Shown here: positions 28,695 through 36,944 of the stretch, piece by piece
Layout: each line of letters starts with the position of its first letter
Numbering within the stretch: position 1 is the first letter of the stretch
Assembly (NCBI RefSeq): GCF_024204685.1
Contig: NZ_CP100350.1
Coordinates: 3,746,501 to 3,810,500, forward strand
Source: Gilvimarinus sp. DA14
Lineage (GTDB): Bacteria > Pseudomonadota > Gammaproteobacteria > Pseudomonadales > Cellvibrionaceae
Length of the DNA stretch: 64,000 nt
Direction: 5' to 3'
Made by a program: the position numbers and the translations under genes
The notes under the pieces: generated by a model
What the model was told of the DNA's origin: nothing
The model's input: the letters and a program-made list of their open reading frames with translations, nothing else
The model's database searches: none

Positions 28695-30392
28695 ATGAAT
28701 AATAGGGTTAATTGGTCAGTAGTATGTGCGGCGGTTTTAACGTGCTTGTCGCTTTCCGCTTTAGGTGCCGAACCTGGCACAGACGAAGGTTGTTACCTTT
28801 TTGATTACGAGAAGTCGGCGCTCGCGCGTTTTCGCGATAGTAACCGATTGGACACATCGGATATCGATGATTTAAAAGGGCGGGTAATCCGCAACATTCG
28901 CTATATGCGGGTGGGGGTTTTCGATGAAAATAATCCGGACGAGAACAACTCACTGTATCGATTTTTAAATCGCCTGCACATTAATACCAAAGAGTATGTC
29001 GTGTCTTCGCAAATATTATTTGCCGAGGGCGATACCTTGGATCCTGATGTGATTCACGAAACCGAGCGTTTGCTGCGCACCCGAGATTACTTTGCTGGTG
29101 CGTTTATTGTGCCGGAGCAAATTTGCGAAGGCACGGTGGATTTGGTGGTGGTCACGCGGGACAGTTGGTCGCTGGAAATTGAGGGTTCGTTCAGCCACAG
29201 CGGCGGCGACTCGTCCACCGGCATAGGTATTAGTGACGACAATATCCTCGGTACCGGTACCAGCTTATCTATCGGCTATGAGCAAGATGAAGAGCGCAAA
29301 GGGGTGCGCTATTCACTGAGCACCGATCACTTGTTTAACAGCCGCTGGGCGACGCGCCTGGCTTACGCCGATAACTCCGATGGCGAAAATGTGATTGTCG
29401 AGCTGCGGCGCCCGTTCTTTTCCCGCCATACGCCCTGGTCGGCCGGGGGGCACTACCAGGATGTCACCGAAGCGGAAATCATTCGCTCCAACGATGAAGA
29501 GATTAACGAATACCAGCATCAGAACATTGACCAGCAGGTGTTTTATGGCCACAGTCTCAGCGTCACGGCCACGGCTACCCAGCGCCTGATAGGTGGCTAT
29601 ACCGTCGAAGAAGACACCTTCTACGCCAATGAAAATACCACCGACCTAGGCGTACCTGAAAGCCGAAAAATGAGCTATCCGTGGTTGGAGTATCAGTATT
29701 TGGAAGACAAATACGCGGTGTTTCGTAATCTGAATCAAATTCAACGCACTGAAGATGTGCCACTGGGTATTACTTTCGGGTTTCGCGTTGGTTACGGCGA
29801 GGCTGAACCCGCGCGGCACGGCGATGCGATCCGCTATATTGGCGAGTATCAGCACATTTACAGTGTGGACGACAAGCATCTGCTGGCCATCCAGTTAGGT
29901 GTTGACGGGCGTGACCACGTGGATTCGGACGGCGCCGATAGTGCCATCTGGTCATCAAAAATCTCCTATAACCTGATGCAAAACTACAAAAACCGTTGGT
30001 ATGGCAGCGTCAGCTACGACGCGGGCCAAGACTTGCTGCAGCATGAGGAACTAACCGTCGGCGGTATTGTGGGAATGCGTGGCTACCCCACCTCTTTTCA
30101 GCGTGGTAAAAAACGTTTTTTGTCGACCATCGAACGGCGCTACTACTCCGACTGGCACTGGTTTAACCTGGTGCGCGTGGGGGCGGTGGCGTTTATTGAA
30201 GCCGGTAAGGCTTGGGACGGTCCTGGGGATGAGGATAATCCTATACTCGCCGACGCTGGTATAGGCTTGCGGTTCAGTTCTAGTAAAGTGCGCGTTGGCA
30301 GCGTCGTCCATGTTGATATCGCTACGCCTTTAGTAGAAAACGATGGTATCGATGATTACCAGCTTCTTATTAAAGCAAAACAGCAGTTTTAG
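28695..30392 (+). CDS. Omp85-superfamily outer-membrane protein with a single POTRA-like domain
   Basis: A 565-residue protein with a signal peptide ending near ALGA (residue 25), one POTRA-like region (about residues 60-160, containing VIRNIRYMRVGVFDENN and FAEGDTLDPDVIHETERLLR), then a long beta-barrel region. The Omp85 lid-loop motif appears as GMRGYP in GGIVGMRGYPTSFQRGKK, equal to the (V/I)RG(Y/F) signature. Short single-POTRA members exist among surface-antigen/D15-like proteins; this is not BamA (about 800 residues, five POTRA) nor TamA (three POTRA). Substrate or partner is unknown. The stop is 56 bases from the hydrolase gene that follows. Confidence 0.78.
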   Translation: MNNRVNWSVVCAAVLTCLSLSALGAEPGTDEGCYLFDYEKSALARFRDSNRLDTSDIDDLKGRVIRNIRYMRVGVFDENNPDENNSLYRFLNRLHINTKEYVVSSQILFAEGDTLDPDVIHETERLLRTRDYFAGAFIVPEQICEGTVDLVVVTRDSWSLEIEGSFSHSGGDSSTGIGISDDNILGTGTSLSIGYEQDEERKGVRYSLSTDHLFNSRWATRLAYADNSDGENVIVELRRPFFSRHTPWSAGGHYQDVTEAEIIRSNDEEINEYQHQNIDQQVFYGHSLSVTATATQRLIGGYTVEEDTFYANENTTDLGVPESRKMSYPWLEYQYLEDKYAVFRNLNQIQRTEDVPLGITFGFRVGYGEAEPARHGDAIRYIGEYQHIYSVDDKHLLAIQLGVDGRDHVDSDGADSAIWSSKISYNLMQNYKNRWYGSVSYDAGQDLLQHEELTVGGIVGMRGYPTSFQRGKKRFLSTIERRYYSDWHWFNLVRVGAVAFIEAGKAWDGPGDEDNPILADAGIGLRFSSSKVRVGSVVHVDIATPLVENDGIDDYQLLIKAKQQF

Positions 30393-30448
30393 AGCCTCGA
30401 TTGCCCATAAAATAAATGTCTCGTACTGAATATCTTCCGGGAGGACGT

Positions 30449-31357
30449 ATGCAAAAAACTTGGTTAATGGGGCTTGTATTAACGAGCATTGTCGCAGCAT
30501 CGGCTAACGCACAAGATGATGTTAGTTTTAAAACCAATGAAATCGCTAAAGGTCTGTATGTTATTTCCGGTGTAGGCGGCTTTGCTGGCGGTAATATATT
30601 GGTCAGCACAGGTGAGGACGGCACGGTAATGATTGATGATTCCATCCCGCCGCTCCTTGGTAAGTTACGTCAAACCGTGGAAAAAATTGCCGATAGCGAC
30701 ATTGAATTTCTCATAAATACGCATCTGCATGGCGATCATACTGGCAACAATCTGAGCTTTGCCAAAACTGGCACTCATATTATTGGTCACGAGAATGTTC
30801 GCAAGCGCATGGCTGCCGACGAGGAAAAGGATCCGCAGGCGCTGCCGGTGCTGACATTTAGCGAAGAAGTTTCTTTTTATCTCAATCATCAGCAAGCCCA
30901 GGTTATTCACGTGGCTCGCGCTCACACCGACGGCGATGCCATTATTTATTTCCCCGAGGCCAATGTCCTGCATACCGGCGATGTGCTGTTTAATGGGATG
31001 TTTCCTTTTATCGATCTCGATAATGGCGGTTCGGTGCAGGGTTATTTGGATGCGCAAATGAAGGTGTTAGAGCTTGCCGACGAACAGACAATCATCGTCC
31101 CCGGTCACGGCCCTCTGGCTCGCAAAGCAGATGTTCTTAGTGCTCATGAGATGCTGATTGATGCGCGTAAACGCGTCGCGGCGATGATTATGGATGGCAA
31201 AAAAGAAGAGCAGATTGTGGCAGCCAATCCGCTTGAGGTCTACCACGATGACTGGAACTGGGATTTTATTACCACAGAAAAAATGACTCGCCAGTTGCAT
31301 CGCGACCTGCATATGCACGGCGATGGTTCCCATGCTCACGGTCATCACCATCATTGA
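30449..31357 (+). CDS. Periplasmic MBL-fold metallo-hydrolase with histidine-rich tail
   Basis: A 302-residue protein starting at ATG 30449 with GGGAGG at 30439-30444; the longer frame from 30416 lacks a ribosome site. It has a signal peptide (cleavage after SANA, residue 21), then the metallo-beta-lactamase fold: zinc site THLHGDHTG, a second-sphere HVARAHTDGDAIIYFP, the DVLFNGMFPFID aspartate and VPGHGPLA histidine. Such periplasmic forms include SoxH/quinoprotein relay-like enzymes and class B beta-lactamase homologues; the C-terminus HMHGDGSHAHGHHHH is histidine-rich, suggesting zinc capture. Reaction cannot be assigned. Confidence 0.85.
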   Translation: MQKTWLMGLVLTSIVAASANAQDDVSFKTNEIAKGLYVISGVGGFAGGNILVSTGEDGTVMIDDSIPPLLGKLRQTVEKIADSDIEFLINTHLHGDHTGNNLSFAKTGTHIIGHENVRKRMAADEEKDPQALPVLTFSEEVSFYLNHQQAQVIHVARAHTDGDAIIYFPEANVLHTGDVLFNGMFPFIDLDNGGSVQGYLDAQMKVLELADEQTIIVPGHGPLARKADVLSAHEMLIDARKRVAAMIMDGKKEEQIVAANPLEVYHDDWNWDFITTEKMTRQLHRDLHMHGDGSHAHGHHHH

Positions 31358-31358
31358 T

Positions 31359-31392
31359 TTTATCTCCCGCTCTGCAGCAGGCGGGAGATAAA
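31359..31392. terminator. Bidirectional terminator between hydrolase and DUF2799 genes
   Basis: A perfect 12-bp stem (TTTATCTCCCGC and its complement) with a 10-base loop lies exactly between two convergent genes; the minus-strand gene stops at the next base. Confidence 0.85.
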
Positions 31393-32034
31393 CTAGCGAA
31401 AGTAGCCTTGTTGCTGGTGCTGTTGTTCCATTTGTTGTTGGTCGTTGCGCAAAACGGCCAGCTCACGCTCGGCGTAAAGGCTGCTTTCTTCCAATTGCAG
31501 CATCTCCCTTTCGTTAGCTTTAATCGCATTCAGGTGCGAGCGCCGGTTGTCGGTGTTACCCTCGGTATTTAAAAGTTGCTCTTCATGATCTTGGCTCTTC
31601 GCGTAGAGCTCATCCATACGTGAGCGGTTGTTCTGCAGTCTTTGTTCCAGCTCGCCGACTGCAGCATTGATGCGATATAAATCTCGCCCGTATTGAAAGG
31701 CCTGAGCAAATTCCACTGCAAGGTCAGCCGGACAGACATTGTTATAACTGCCACCTTGAGCGCCCAACTGATAGCCTTTATTGGCCACGCAGTAGTCCCG
31801 GTAACCGCGTTTTAAACCCTCAAGATATTCATCAACCTGGGGGGTTATCTGCGCCTGCGAGCAGGCCTGCCGGTGGCTGCGGATGCGACTTGAATCGTAG
31901 CCTCTGCTGCCGTCTTCAAAACCGATTAAATACCAGTCGGCCGTTTCGCACTCGGTCTGGTCAAGGGTGGCGCAACCGCTTGTGATTACGCTGCAAATCG
32001 CTAAGATGAGCAAATGTAGGTTGGTAAGTCGCAT
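31393..32034 (-). CDS. DUF2799-type lipoprotein with coiled-coil C-terminus
   Basis: A 213-residue lipoprotein: the signal LHLLILAICSVITSGCAT ends in a lipobox at Cys21. The DUF2799 pattern is visible: DWYLIGFEDGSRGYDSSR, RQACSQAQITPQVDEYLEGLKRG, YCVANKGYQLGAQGGSYNNVC. The second half (residues 115-205) is a Q/E-rich predicted coiled coil. The family function is unknown; an outer-membrane-associated periplasmic role is likely. Confidence 0.82.
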   Translation of the reverse strand: MRLTNLHLLILAICSVITSGCATLDQTECETADWYLIGFEDGSRGYDSSRIRSHRQACSQAQITPQVDEYLEGLKRGYRDYCVANKGYQLGAQGGSYNNVCPADLAVEFAQAFQYGRDLYRINAAVGELEQRLQNNRSRMDELYAKSQDHEEQLLNTEGNTDNRRSHLNAIKANEREMLQLEESSLYAERELAVLRNDQQQMEQQHQQQGYFR

Positions 32035-32082
32035 GGCATCAACGCAGTTTAGTACAGGGTTTATAAATGATCGCAGGAGTGT

Positions 32083-32940
32083 ATGGGTAAAAATAACATA
32101 TCTCGCCTGATTTTCCTGCTATCGAGTTTCGTCTGTTCACAAAGCTTAGCTCAGGAGCTGAATTATTGGGGCGGCGTGCCGGGGCGGGTCGACTACGAGT
32201 TGGCGGTATTGCGGGCAGCTTTGGCCGAAACCCACACCCGTGGGCCGGTGCACATTAACTTGATTAAACGTTCGCTGGGCAGTATGCGCGGGCGTCAAGA
32301 AGTGGCTAGAGGCGCGCTGGTTAATGTTTATGCCTCCGGTTATCGCATGGACGATCTGGTTTCCAGTGGACAACTAATCCCTCTCCCCGTGCCTCTGCTG
32401 CAGGGGTTGTTGGGGTATCGGCAGCTACTGGTTAAGCGCGATAACCTGCAAGCGTTCCGGAGTATTGATACCCTGGCCGAGCTGCGTCAAATCATCATTG
32501 GCCAGGGGACTGACTGGCCGGATATTCCCGTCTATCGGCATAACCAGGTGCCCGTGGATGACAGTGGTCGCTACGGTGTGCTGCCGGGTATGTTGGCTCG
32601 CGGGCGTTTCGATGCATTGGCCCTAGCCATCGTTGAGGCAGAGCCGATATTGCACAACAGTGATCTCAGCCAGGCTCTGGCGGTATTGCCGAATTTAATA
32701 GTCTATTATCCCCAGCCTTTAGTGTTTTACGTTAGTGGCCAGGCTCCAGAGCTGGCCGATAGATTAAGAGAGGGGATGACAGCGCTGGTCCGCTCGGGCA
32801 AGTTAGAGCAATTGTTTCAGCAGCACTACGCCGATACCCTGGAGCGCTTGCGCAGTGGCACTCATACCGTGATTGTCCTCGCGCATCCGCAGCCGACTAC
32901 AACGTTAGGGCTGGATAAGCCCGCATTTTTAACACCTTAG
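32083..32940 (+). CDS. Orphan periplasmic solute-binding-like protein
   Basis: A 285-residue secreted protein (signal peptide cleaved near SLAQ, residue 24) whose core has a type II periplasmic binding pattern, including LIPLPVPLLQGLLGYRQLLVKR, a long hinge, and LREGMTALVRSGKLEQLFQQHY, close to the C-terminal helix of family-3 amino-acid-binding proteins. No permease or ATPase gene is nearby, so it is not an obvious ABC partner. It may sense rather than transport. The next gene follows 20 bases later. Confidence 0.65.
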   Translation: MGKNNISRLIFLLSSFVCSQSLAQELNYWGGVPGRVDYELAVLRAALAETHTRGPVHINLIKRSLGSMRGRQEVARGALVNVYASGYRMDDLVSSGQLIPLPVPLLQGLLGYRQLLVKRDNLQAFRSIDTLAELRQIIIGQGTDWPDIPVYRHNQVPVDDSGRYGVLPGMLARGRFDALALAIVEAEPILHNSDLSQALAVLPNLIVYYPQPLVFYVSGQAPELADRLREGMTALVRSGKLEQLFQQHYADTLERLRSGTHTVIVLAHPQPTTTLGLDKPAFLTP

Positions 32941-32960
32941 GATTGGGCTGGGAGCTTGCT

Positions 32961-34253
32961 ATGAAAAAGTGGATTCTATTGGCATTGGGGTTAATTGCTG
33001 TCTATTTGGCGCTAACCTACTATTGCGGTGTGCAAGCCGAGCGCAGTATTCGCCAGCAGGTTGCGCTGAATAACACACAGGCAAAAGCCAACAGCCAACC
33101 GCAGGTTGCGCTGCAAGAATATCGCCGAGGTTTTTTTCGCAGTAAATTGCGTGCCAGCGTGGAGCTGGGCGCGACTGATACAAGTTTACGCGGTCGGGTA
33201 GATACCGATATTGTGCTTTGGCATGGTCCCCTCATTTTCGCCAATGGTGTTAAACCCGGCTGGTTTTATGCCGCCGGGGAGCTTAAGCCCCAGTGGCAAA
33301 ATCGCGAACATCAGCAGTTGTTTGAACGCGTATTTAAAAACGGTCTGGGGCCTATTAGCTTGTGGGGAAAGTTTACTGGTCGCTACCAACTTGACTGGCA
33401 CATTCCAGCAGTAGACGTCCAAGATTCAGAGCTTTCGCTGCAGACGCAGCCCTCGCATTTACGTACCGAGGGGGTGTTTAATACCTTAGACAGCCAGCAC
33501 TGGATGAACCTTGGCGCTTTGCAGATACATTGGGGCAATGCGCATATCAAGGCGGCGCCTACGCGGGTAGAGGCCAAGGTTAATTTTGTTGCCGAAGATA
33601 TTCCCTTGTCTGACGTCGCTGTGACCTCAGAGCATATTGAGTTGGGCGGGCTTTATAAAGGACAACTGCATGGACTGGGGTTTCAGCAGACCCAAGAGTT
33701 AGTGAATGGCAAGGTGGATACCCGAGCCCAGCTGAGGCTTGAACGTGCTGAAAGCTTAATTGCACTGCAGCAATTTTCGCTGGACTTTGCGCTGCTACAG
33801 ACAAGCTTTGCAGCCATTCGTGCCTGGACAGAGCTCTCGCTTGCTGCGCAACAAGAGATTGACGAAAGCCAGTTAAAAGCCCAGGCACTAAAGGCGCTGC
33901 GTTTAATGTTGCACCCAGATGCCGGTGCCGAGTTTGCCATGGCGGTGAGCCTGGCCCGCGGCGATATTCAGGCCCAAGCCCAAGTTGCCCCGAGACAGCT
34001 AGAGTCACAACAATTGAACTCTATGAGTGTTGTGCAGCTGTTGCAGCTGTTACACGGTACAGGTGAGCTGACGGTGGCGGAAGATGTATTGGTCAATTCG
34101 CCACTATTTTTTCTGTTGGTTGAGTTTATCGCTACCTACATGAATCATGAACCTCCCAATTATGTGATGCGCGCGGCGCTTAATGATGGTCAGCTGCGAG
34201 TAAACGGGCAACTGGTGCCGCTGATCAACTTACTGCCAGAGGCGTATCGGTAA
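32961..34253 (+). CDS. DUF945-family (YdgA-like) membrane-anchored protein
   Basis: A 430-residue protein anchored by an N-terminal helix KWILLALGLIAVYLALTYYCG and exported across the inner membrane. The DUF945 signature QEYRRGFFRSKLRASVEL and the repeated beta-rich segments with LWHGPLIFANG and QHWMNLGALQIHWG follow. Family function is unknown; YdgA-like proteins are linked to the envelope. Start ATG 32961 is preceded by GGGAG at 32950-32954. Distance to the upstream solute-binding gene suggests an operon of two. Confidence 0.8.
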   Translation: MKKWILLALGLIAVYLALTYYCGVQAERSIRQQVALNNTQAKANSQPQVALQEYRRGFFRSKLRASVELGATDTSLRGRVDTDIVLWHGPLIFANGVKPGWFYAAGELKPQWQNREHQQLFERVFKNGLGPISLWGKFTGRYQLDWHIPAVDVQDSELSLQTQPSHLRTEGVFNTLDSQHWMNLGALQIHWGNAHIKAAPTRVEAKVNFVAEDIPLSDVAVTSEHIELGGLYKGQLHGLGFQQTQELVNGKVDTRAQLRLERAESLIALQQFSLDFALLQTSFAAIRAWTELSLAAQQEIDESQLKAQALKALRLMLHPDAGAEFAMAVSLARGDIQAQAQVAPRQLESQQLNSMSVVQLLQLLHGTGELTVAEDVLVNSPLFFLLVEFIATYMNHEPPNYVMRAALNDGQLRVNGQLVPLINLLPEAYR

Positions 34254-34275
34254 AGGGTGTCAAGCCTGGGGGTAG

Positions 34276-34290
34276 TTTTCATTTGTTTAC
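34276..34290 (-). promoter_or_regulatory. Candidate CpxR box upstream of the Spy/CpxP-like gene
   Basis: TTTTC-ATTTG-TTTAC, that is GTAAA-N5-GAAAA on the minus strand, matches the CpxR consensus GTAAA-N5-GTAAA with one mismatch. It is centred about 75 bases upstream of ATG 34359. Single sites of this length arise by chance, but the neighbouring CpxRA pair raises the prior. Confidence 0.45.
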
Positions 34291-34358
34291 GCTGCGCGAC
34301 AGTGGTTTTCAATGGTTGAGGTAATCTGAAACTGTCCTTAATGACAGGAGACCATCCG

Positions 34359-34793
34359 ATGAAAAAATTAGTATCTACTCTGGCGCTGTGCGCCGTTATT
34401 GCCGCCCCAGCGGCCGTCTATGCCGAGCGCGGCGGTCGCGCTGACTTTGGTGCTGAGCATGCTTTACTGATGCAAGAGCGTCTGGCAGAAAAAATTGGCC
34501 TCAGCGAGGAACAGCGCAGCCAAATCCAGGTGCTGGTGGAAAATCACCAATCGGTCTATCCCAAAGATCGCGAAGCTCGCAAAGCCCAGCGCGAAGCATT
34601 GCAGGCTATAGTCGATGCGGAAACCTTTGATGAAAGTGCCGCGCGCAACTTGTTCGAACAGGGCATCGAGCAAAAAGTGGCACAGCTGAAGTTGCGTCAC
34701 GATATTGCCCAAATTCTGACTGCTGAGCAAAAAGCTCAGCTTGAAGAGATAAAACAGCGCGGCAAAAAGCGTTTTAAAGATAAACGACGCTAA
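34359..34793 (+). CDS. Spy/CpxP-like periplasmic chaperone
   Basis: A 144-residue protein with a signal peptide (cleavage near VYAE, residue 22), then an all-helical body with the LTxxQ-type signature near its end (ILTAEQKAQLEEIKQ) and an earlier LSEEQRSQI, the two LTxxQ repeats of the Spy/CpxP family. These periplasmic helical proteins bind unfolded proteins and, in CpxP, damp the CpxA kinase. ATG 34359 is used because CAGGAG precedes it by 8 bases. It points toward the cpxA/cpxR genes on the opposite strand, a usual cpxP arrangement variant. Confidence 0.85.
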   Translation: MKKLVSTLALCAVIAAPAAVYAERGGRADFGAEHALLMQERLAEKIGLSEEQRSQIQVLVENHQSVYPKDREARKAQREALQAIVDAETFDESAARNLFEQGIEQKVAQLKLRHDIAQILTAEQKAQLEEIKQRGKKRFKDKRR

Positions 34794-34813
34794 CATATGA
34801 TGTGAAGAGGGTT

Positions 34814-34839
34814 AAAAATGGCGCTGAGGCGCCATTTTT
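34814..34839. terminator. Bidirectional terminator between spy-like and cpxA genes
   Basis: An 11-bp stem AAAAATGGCGC / GCGCCATTTTT closes loop TGAG, with flanking A/T runs usable from both sides. Confidence 0.85.
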
Positions 34840-34871
34840 TATGCCTGCTATTTGTGCCAATCAGACAGGGA

Positions 34872-36179
34872 CTAATTGTGTAGCCTGAACTTCAAGCCGC
34901 CGAGCGTCGAACGCTCCACGTTTATGCTTAAGCGTTGCGCCTGCGTTGCCGCTTGCACAATGGCGAGCCCCAGACCGATGTTACCACCGTGGGGTCTGGA
35001 ACTGTCGCCGCGGAAGAAGGGTTCAAATAATTTGTCCAGCTGCTCTGCGGGAACCCCAGGGCCGTTGTCTTCCACAACCAGCTGCCAGTGTTCGGCATTG
35101 CCTGATAAGGTTATTTGAATTCTCTCGGCATAGCGTGTGGCGTTGGACAAAAGGTTGTCGAGAATGCGCTGGAGCAGCCGCGGTTTGGCGCGGCAGTGGA
35201 GTTGTTCTGGCCCCCGATAGACAAGTGTTTTGCTTGGCATTTGAAAGCGCCAATCCTCCAGCGCAGAGTTAACCAGCTCGGCCATATCGGTGGAGGCAAA
35301 CTCTTCCTGATAGGCGGATCCTTCCAGTCTTGCCAGCGTTAGCACTTGATCGATCAAGTGCTCGAGTGTGTTGCACTCTTTTTCAATCCTATCTGTATAC
35401 GAATTTTTTTGCTGATCCGCCAGCAGTCCTGCGGCGAGCTTTAACCGGGTTAGAGGTGAGCGCAATTCGTGAGATACGTCAGCCAGCAGGCGCTGCTGAT
35501 TGGTCATGGCCATTTTTAACTTTGCGGCCATGTCGTTAAATTCGTGACCCAGCTCGCCCAGCTCCCCTTTAATCGGCGCGACTCTAACGCTTAAATCTCC
35601 GTCGCCTAACAGTCGCGCGGCGCGTGTCAGCTGGCGTACCGGGCGGCTAAGCCAGCGCGCCAAAATCAGCGACAGTGCCATAACCAGTAGCGAAGAGGTG
35701 AGCAGACGCCAGAGTGGCGAGTCGTGCAATATTTGTTTCCATACCGGCACGGGTCGTGGGGGCATCAACCAGATGGCCGCGACACTCCCCTCTGCCGTGG
35801 ATATGTCAAAGGGACCCAGTGCCACATGACCAGGGCGAATTTCCAAAGCACTGAGAGTGGTCGCCTCTACAAGCGGCCGCAGGCGCCAGTATAAGCGCTT
35901 ATCTGGGAAGGGCTTTTTATCACTCGGGTCCAGCAGAATTAATTCTTTGGCGGCGCGGCTGCGGCGCACACGCTCGATACTTTGATATTCGCGTTTTTCC
36001 AATAGACGCTGCAGATGTTCAAACTGGCGCAGTTCACGCTGCGAGGGCGGGCGAGGATCGGTGTGATCCTCAAGGTAGCGGCCAAGAAAAAAATTCGTCA
36101 CCAGCACCAGAGTCAGCGAGAGCCAGAACCAGAGAAAAAGCCTGCCGGCAAAACCGGTCAGCAGGTCTTTTAATTTCAT
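34872..36179 (-). CDS. cpxA: CpxA-like sensor histidine kinase
   Basis: A 435-residue membrane kinase with two N-terminal helices bracketing a periplasmic sensor domain (about residues 30-165), a HAMP segment (LARWLSRPVRQLTRAARLLGDGDLSVRV), the H box DVSHELRSPLTRLKLA with the phosphoacceptor histidine, an N box (LLQRILDNLLSNATRYA), and G boxes VVEDNGPGVP and GLGLAI. Strong likeness of the H box and HAMP region to CpxA supports the name. It overlaps cpxR by ATGA, so the two are cotranscribed. Envelope stress is the expected input. Confidence 0.88.
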   Translation of the reverse strand: MKLKDLLTGFAGRLFLWFWLSLTLVLVTNFFLGRYLEDHTDPRPPSQRELRQFEHLQRLLEKREYQSIERVRRSRAAKELILLDPSDKKPFPDKRLYWRLRPLVEATTLSALEIRPGHVALGPFDISTAEGSVAAIWLMPPRPVPVWKQILHDSPLWRLLTSSLLVMALSLILARWLSRPVRQLTRAARLLGDGDLSVRVAPIKGELGELGHEFNDMAAKLKMAMTNQQRLLADVSHELRSPLTRLKLAAGLLADQQKNSYTDRIEKECNTLEHLIDQVLTLARLEGSAYQEEFASTDMAELVNSALEDWRFQMPSKTLVYRGPEQLHCRAKPRLLQRILDNLLSNATRYAERIQITLSGNAEHWQLVVEDNGPGVPAEQLDKLFEPFFRGDSSRPHGGNIGLGLAIVQAATQAQRLSINVERSTLGGLKFRLHN

Positions 36180-36841
36180 GGGTTAACCATGAGTTGATAG
36201 CCAGAACCGCGCACGGTTTTAATAGTGTCGGTGGGGTTAATATCGGCCATTTTCTTGCGAATGTGAGAAATATGTATATCGATATGACGGTCAAACTGTT
36301 GTAAGCGCCGACCGAAGGCCTGCTGACATATATCGTCTTTTGAGACTATTTCTCCGGGCGTTTCGTACAGTACAGACAGTACGCGAAATTCGGCAGCGGT
36401 TAAATCCAGTGGCTCGCCAAAAAAGCTCGCCTCCAAACGCTCGGGCTTTAGCTGCAGCGCACTGTCGCTACTTTGCGGTGGATTTAGCCGGCGTAGAATA
36501 GCCTGAATACGCGCTACCAGTTCGCGATGGGAGAAGGGCTTAGGGACATAATCATCCGCTCCAAGCTCCAGTCCCAAAACGCGGTCAATTTCATCACCGC
36601 GCGCGGTCAGCATCAACACGGGCACCTGAGATTTTTGCCGTAATTGTTTGAGTACATCGAAGCCATTGAGTTCGGGCATCATTACATCCAGCAACACTAG
36701 GTCGGGCTTTTGCGTCAATATCGCATCCAGGCCGTCGCGGCCGGTATGACTGCACACTACCTCATAGTCGTGTTGACTCAGGTAGTCTTGCAGAAGTTCA
36801 CACAGGGCTTTGTCGTCATCGATAATATGTATTTGCGTCAT
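36176..36841 (-). CDS. cpxR: CpxR-like response regulator
   Basis: A 221-residue OmpR-family regulator. The receiver has the acidic pocket DDD (residues 8-10), phosphoacceptor Asp52 in LLDVMMPE, Thr of MLTARG and Lys of PKPF; the segment LGLELGADDYVPKPF is nearly identical to E. coli CpxR. The winged-helix DNA-binding domain ends VRGSGYQLMV. Its own promoter region carries a perfect CpxR box, which suggests positive autoregulation. Confidence 0.9.
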   Translation of the reverse strand: MTQIHIIDDDKALCELLQDYLSQHDYEVVCSHTGRDGLDAILTQKPDLVLLDVMMPELNGFDVLKQLRQKSQVPVLMLTARGDEIDRVLGLELGADDYVPKPFSHRELVARIQAILRRLNPPQSSDSALQLKPERLEASFFGEPLDLTAAEFRVLSVLYETPGEIVSKDDICQQAFGRRLQQFDRHIDIHISHIRKKMADINPTDTIKTVRGSGYQLMVNP

Positions 36842-36880
36842 GATTTTATTGTATAAAACCCCACTTTAAAGGCACGGTGG

Positions 36881-36895
36881 TTTACTTTAGTTTAC
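36881..36895 (-). promoter_or_regulatory. CpxR box upstream of cpxR
   Basis: TTTAC-TTTAG-TTTAC on the plus strand is GTAAA-N5-GTAAA on the minus strand, a perfect match to the CpxR consensus, 40-54 bases upstream of the cpxR start. Confidence 0.8.
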
Positions 36896-36912
36896 CCAGC
36901 TTTTTGCGGCGC

Positions 36913-36938
36913 AAGAAAAAAGGGGCCTGAGCCCCTTT
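36913..36938 (-). terminator. Rho-independent terminator of mscS
   Basis: Stem AAAGGGGC (36919-36926) / GCCCCTTT (36931-36938) with loop CTGA; on the minus strand it is followed by a run of T. It isolates the mscS transcript from cpxRA. Confidence 0.88.
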
Positions 36939-36944
36939 GTAAAC

